Of a stretch of 5,823 nucleotides of DNA, positions 4,548 to 5,823 are shown piece after piece (the stretch's first letter is position 1; each line of letters opens with the position of its first letter). The stretch comes from Pseudomonadota bacterium (GTDB lineage: Bacteria > Myxococcota_A > Polyangia > Polyangiales > Polyangiaceae), in NCBI GenBank assembly GCA_003242355.1, contig QGUH01000282.1, forward strand, positions 1 to 5,823, given 5' to 3'. The position numbers and the translations under genes are program-made. A model generated the notes under the pieces. It made no database searches and was not told the origin of the DNA. It saw nothing but the letters and a program-made list of their open reading frames with translations.

Positions 4548-5823
4548 ATGGGCCCGGTCGTTGCCATTCCCGGCGTGGAGGTGCTGGAGGAGCTCGGGAA
4601 GCGATGCCCCGGTTCTGCGTTTCGCGTTCGTCGCGGCACAGCCGTCTACTCGATCGAGGTCGCTCTGCTCACGGATGGTCGAGCCGACCAACGGGCGGCG
4701 ATTCAGCGTTTCCGGCGAGACGCGATCGCGCTGGCGCGCATTCGCCATCCTGCGTTGCCGCGAGTGCTGGAGGTTGGCGAGCGGCCCGGCGCTCATTACG
4801 CGGTGATGGAGCTCGTCTCCGGCGAAACGCTCGCCGAACGACTCCGACGCGGTCCCCTTCCGGAGTCGCTTGTGGTCGATCTCGGGCTTCGTATCACAGA
4901 TGCGCTCGCCCGCATTCACGAGAACGGGCTCGTTCATGGCAATCTGCGAACGTCTTGCGTCGTCTTCGACGAGAAGGACGGCTCCGTTCGTCTCACGGGG
5001 TTCGACTTCGCGACGCAGGCTTCACCGCGAACCGAAGGGGAGCTGCCGTTGCACGATTCGCGGGACCCGCGAGCCGACATCGTCTCACTCGGCAGCGTGT
5101 TGTTCGAGTGCTGGACGGGCGAGCCGCTGTCGTCCGCTCACGACCCCGAAGTCCTGTTCGACTTGACGGACGACTACTCCGCGGCTCCAGGGCTCGGGCG
5201 GGTTCTGGCCCGTCTGCTGGGGATCGGAAGCAAGGGATACTCGGACGTGTCAGAGCTCCGCGACGACCTGCGGAAGCTCACGAATCCGACCCCATTGGCG
5301 GCTCACGCTTCACCACTTCGAGGGAGCCACTCCGCCAGCGACTCCGCGATGGTCGGGCGCGAGAACGAGCTCGCTAGCCTGCGGGGCGCCTGGTCGGCGA
5401 CCGAGACTCGGGGTGTGCAAGTTGCGTTGGTTTGCGGGAAGCGCGGTTCGGGCAAGAGCCGCTTGCTCCGTGCGTTCGCCGAGGAGCTCGCAGAGGAGGG
5501 ATGCGCCAGCCTCGTCGTGGAGTGTCAGAAGGCTCGCGAGGAGCCGTACGGGGTCGTTCGGCAGCTCTTGGAGGTCTACCTCGACGCGCTCGAGCGGCTT
5601 CCCCGAGCCCTCCGCACCGAGGCACTGGGAAGATTGCGCGCGCTTGCCAGCGACGTGGCGTTCGTGCTGGGACCCCTGTCACCGCGGCTCGGCCGCGTGC
5701 TCGGCGAGGTCCCACCGCGCGGAAACGATACCCGGCCCGACGAAGTCCTCGCGGAAGGGCTCGGCGAGTTTCTCCGGCGCGTGTTCTCGAATGGGGATGG
5801 GACACCGGTTTTGCTCGAGGACG
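4548..5823 (+). CDS. Pseudokinase-AAA ATPase fusion, TOMM kinase/cyclase-like (partial)
   Basis: The frame is open from ATG 4548 to the right edge: 425 codons, no stop. Residues ~8-245 form a Ser/Thr protein-kinase-like domain. The order is normal (RFRRDAIALARIRHP as helix C at 54-68, YAVMELVSGETLAERL at 84-99, RADIVSLGSVLFECWTG at 175-191), but catalytic sites are changed: E37 where VAxK should have Lys, H130-G-N132 for HRD, and G151-F-D153 for DFG. A linker leads to MVGRENEL (268-275), the usual opening of an AAA_16 ATPase, with Walker A GKRGSGKS (297-304); VLLED (421-425) at the edge fits the start of Walker B. ATG 4548 follows GAAGG/GAGGG; in-frame ATG 4527, three bases after the YcaO stop, is the alternative. 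Kinase-ATPase fusions, some ending in a cyclase domain, accompany certain TOMM clusters. A sensing or regulatory role is inferred. Confidence 0.82.
   Translation, partial: MGPVVAIPGVEVLEELGKRCPGSAFRVRRGTAVYSIEVALLTDGRADQRAAIQRFRRDAIALARIRHPALPRVLEVGERPGAHYAVMELVSGETLAERLRRGPLPESLVVDLGLRITDALARIHENGLVHGNLRTSCVVFDEKDGSVRLTGFDFATQASPRTEGELPLHDSRDPRADIVSLGSVLFECWTGEPLSSAHDPEVLFDLTDDYSAAPGLGRVLARLLGIGSKGYSDVSELRDDLRKLTNPTPLAAHASPLRGSHSASDSAMVGRENELASLRGAWSATETRGVQVALVCGKRGSGKSRLLRAFAEELAEEGCASLVVECQKAREEPYGVVRQLLEVYLDALERLPRALRTEALGRLRALASDVAFVLGPLSPRLGRVLGEVPPRGNDTRPDEVLAEGLGEFLRRVFSNGDGTPVLLED

Noticed and set aside
4604..5377. 257-codon plus-strand frame inside the kinase-ATPase gene
   Set aside because: It is an Arg-rich out-of-frame shadow; the true frame shows kinase-like and AAA motifs.

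Overview
The window is a GC-rich bacterial segment. The gene style points to Myxococcota (Polyangiales, Sorangium or Haliangium-like): a kinase-like domain fused to a large AAA-type ATPase, a stand-alone winged-helix regulator, sparse gene packing in the left third, and a YcaO cluster. This placement is inferred from gene content and composition, not from a marker gene. No rRNA, tRNA or CRISPR array was seen.

Left end (about 1-670): the start of an IS21-family insertion sequence lies on the minus strand. The first ~58 codons of its transposase IstA run off the left edge. A perfect 11-bp hairpin holding the istA Shine-Dalgarno sequence abuts the start codon. Outside it lies a six-unit array of 22-23 bp direct repeats, the multiple terminal repeats expected of this family. 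The element appears to have landed in a winged-helix (OmpR/PhoB-type) gene directly after its conserved G-x-G-[FY]-R-F motif, leaving a 102-residue fragment that stops inside the IS repeat.

Middle (about 668-1806): about 1.1 kb with no convincing gene. It ends in an AT-richer stretch with a candidate sigma-54 promoter that should drive the rightward gene set.

Right part (1807-5823, plus strand): a putative peptide-modification cassette. In order it holds a GNAT-fold acyltransferase-like protein with a degenerate CoA loop; a 247-nt gap with a well-led 10-codon micro-ORF, a run of ten C and a very strong nested hairpin; a heme-oxygenase-like diiron oxidase with a full ligand set; a YcaO-domain cyclodehydratase-type enzyme overlapping it by 28 nt; and a partial kinase-ATPase fusion whose kinase half has lost the catalytic Lys, the HRD Asp and the DFG Asp. 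YcaO enzymes activate peptide backbone amides with ATP, to form azolines, thioamides or amidines. Heme-oxygenase-like diiron enzymes oxidise small molecules and side chains, GNATs acylate, and kinase/ATPase fusions are known neighbours of some thiazole/oxazole-modified microcin (TOMM) clusters. The likeliest reading is a RiPP-type pathway with an oxidative step and an acylation step, watched over by a pseudokinase-ATPase sensor. No precursor of usual size and no E1-like/RRE partner is visible here, so product and substrate are unknown.
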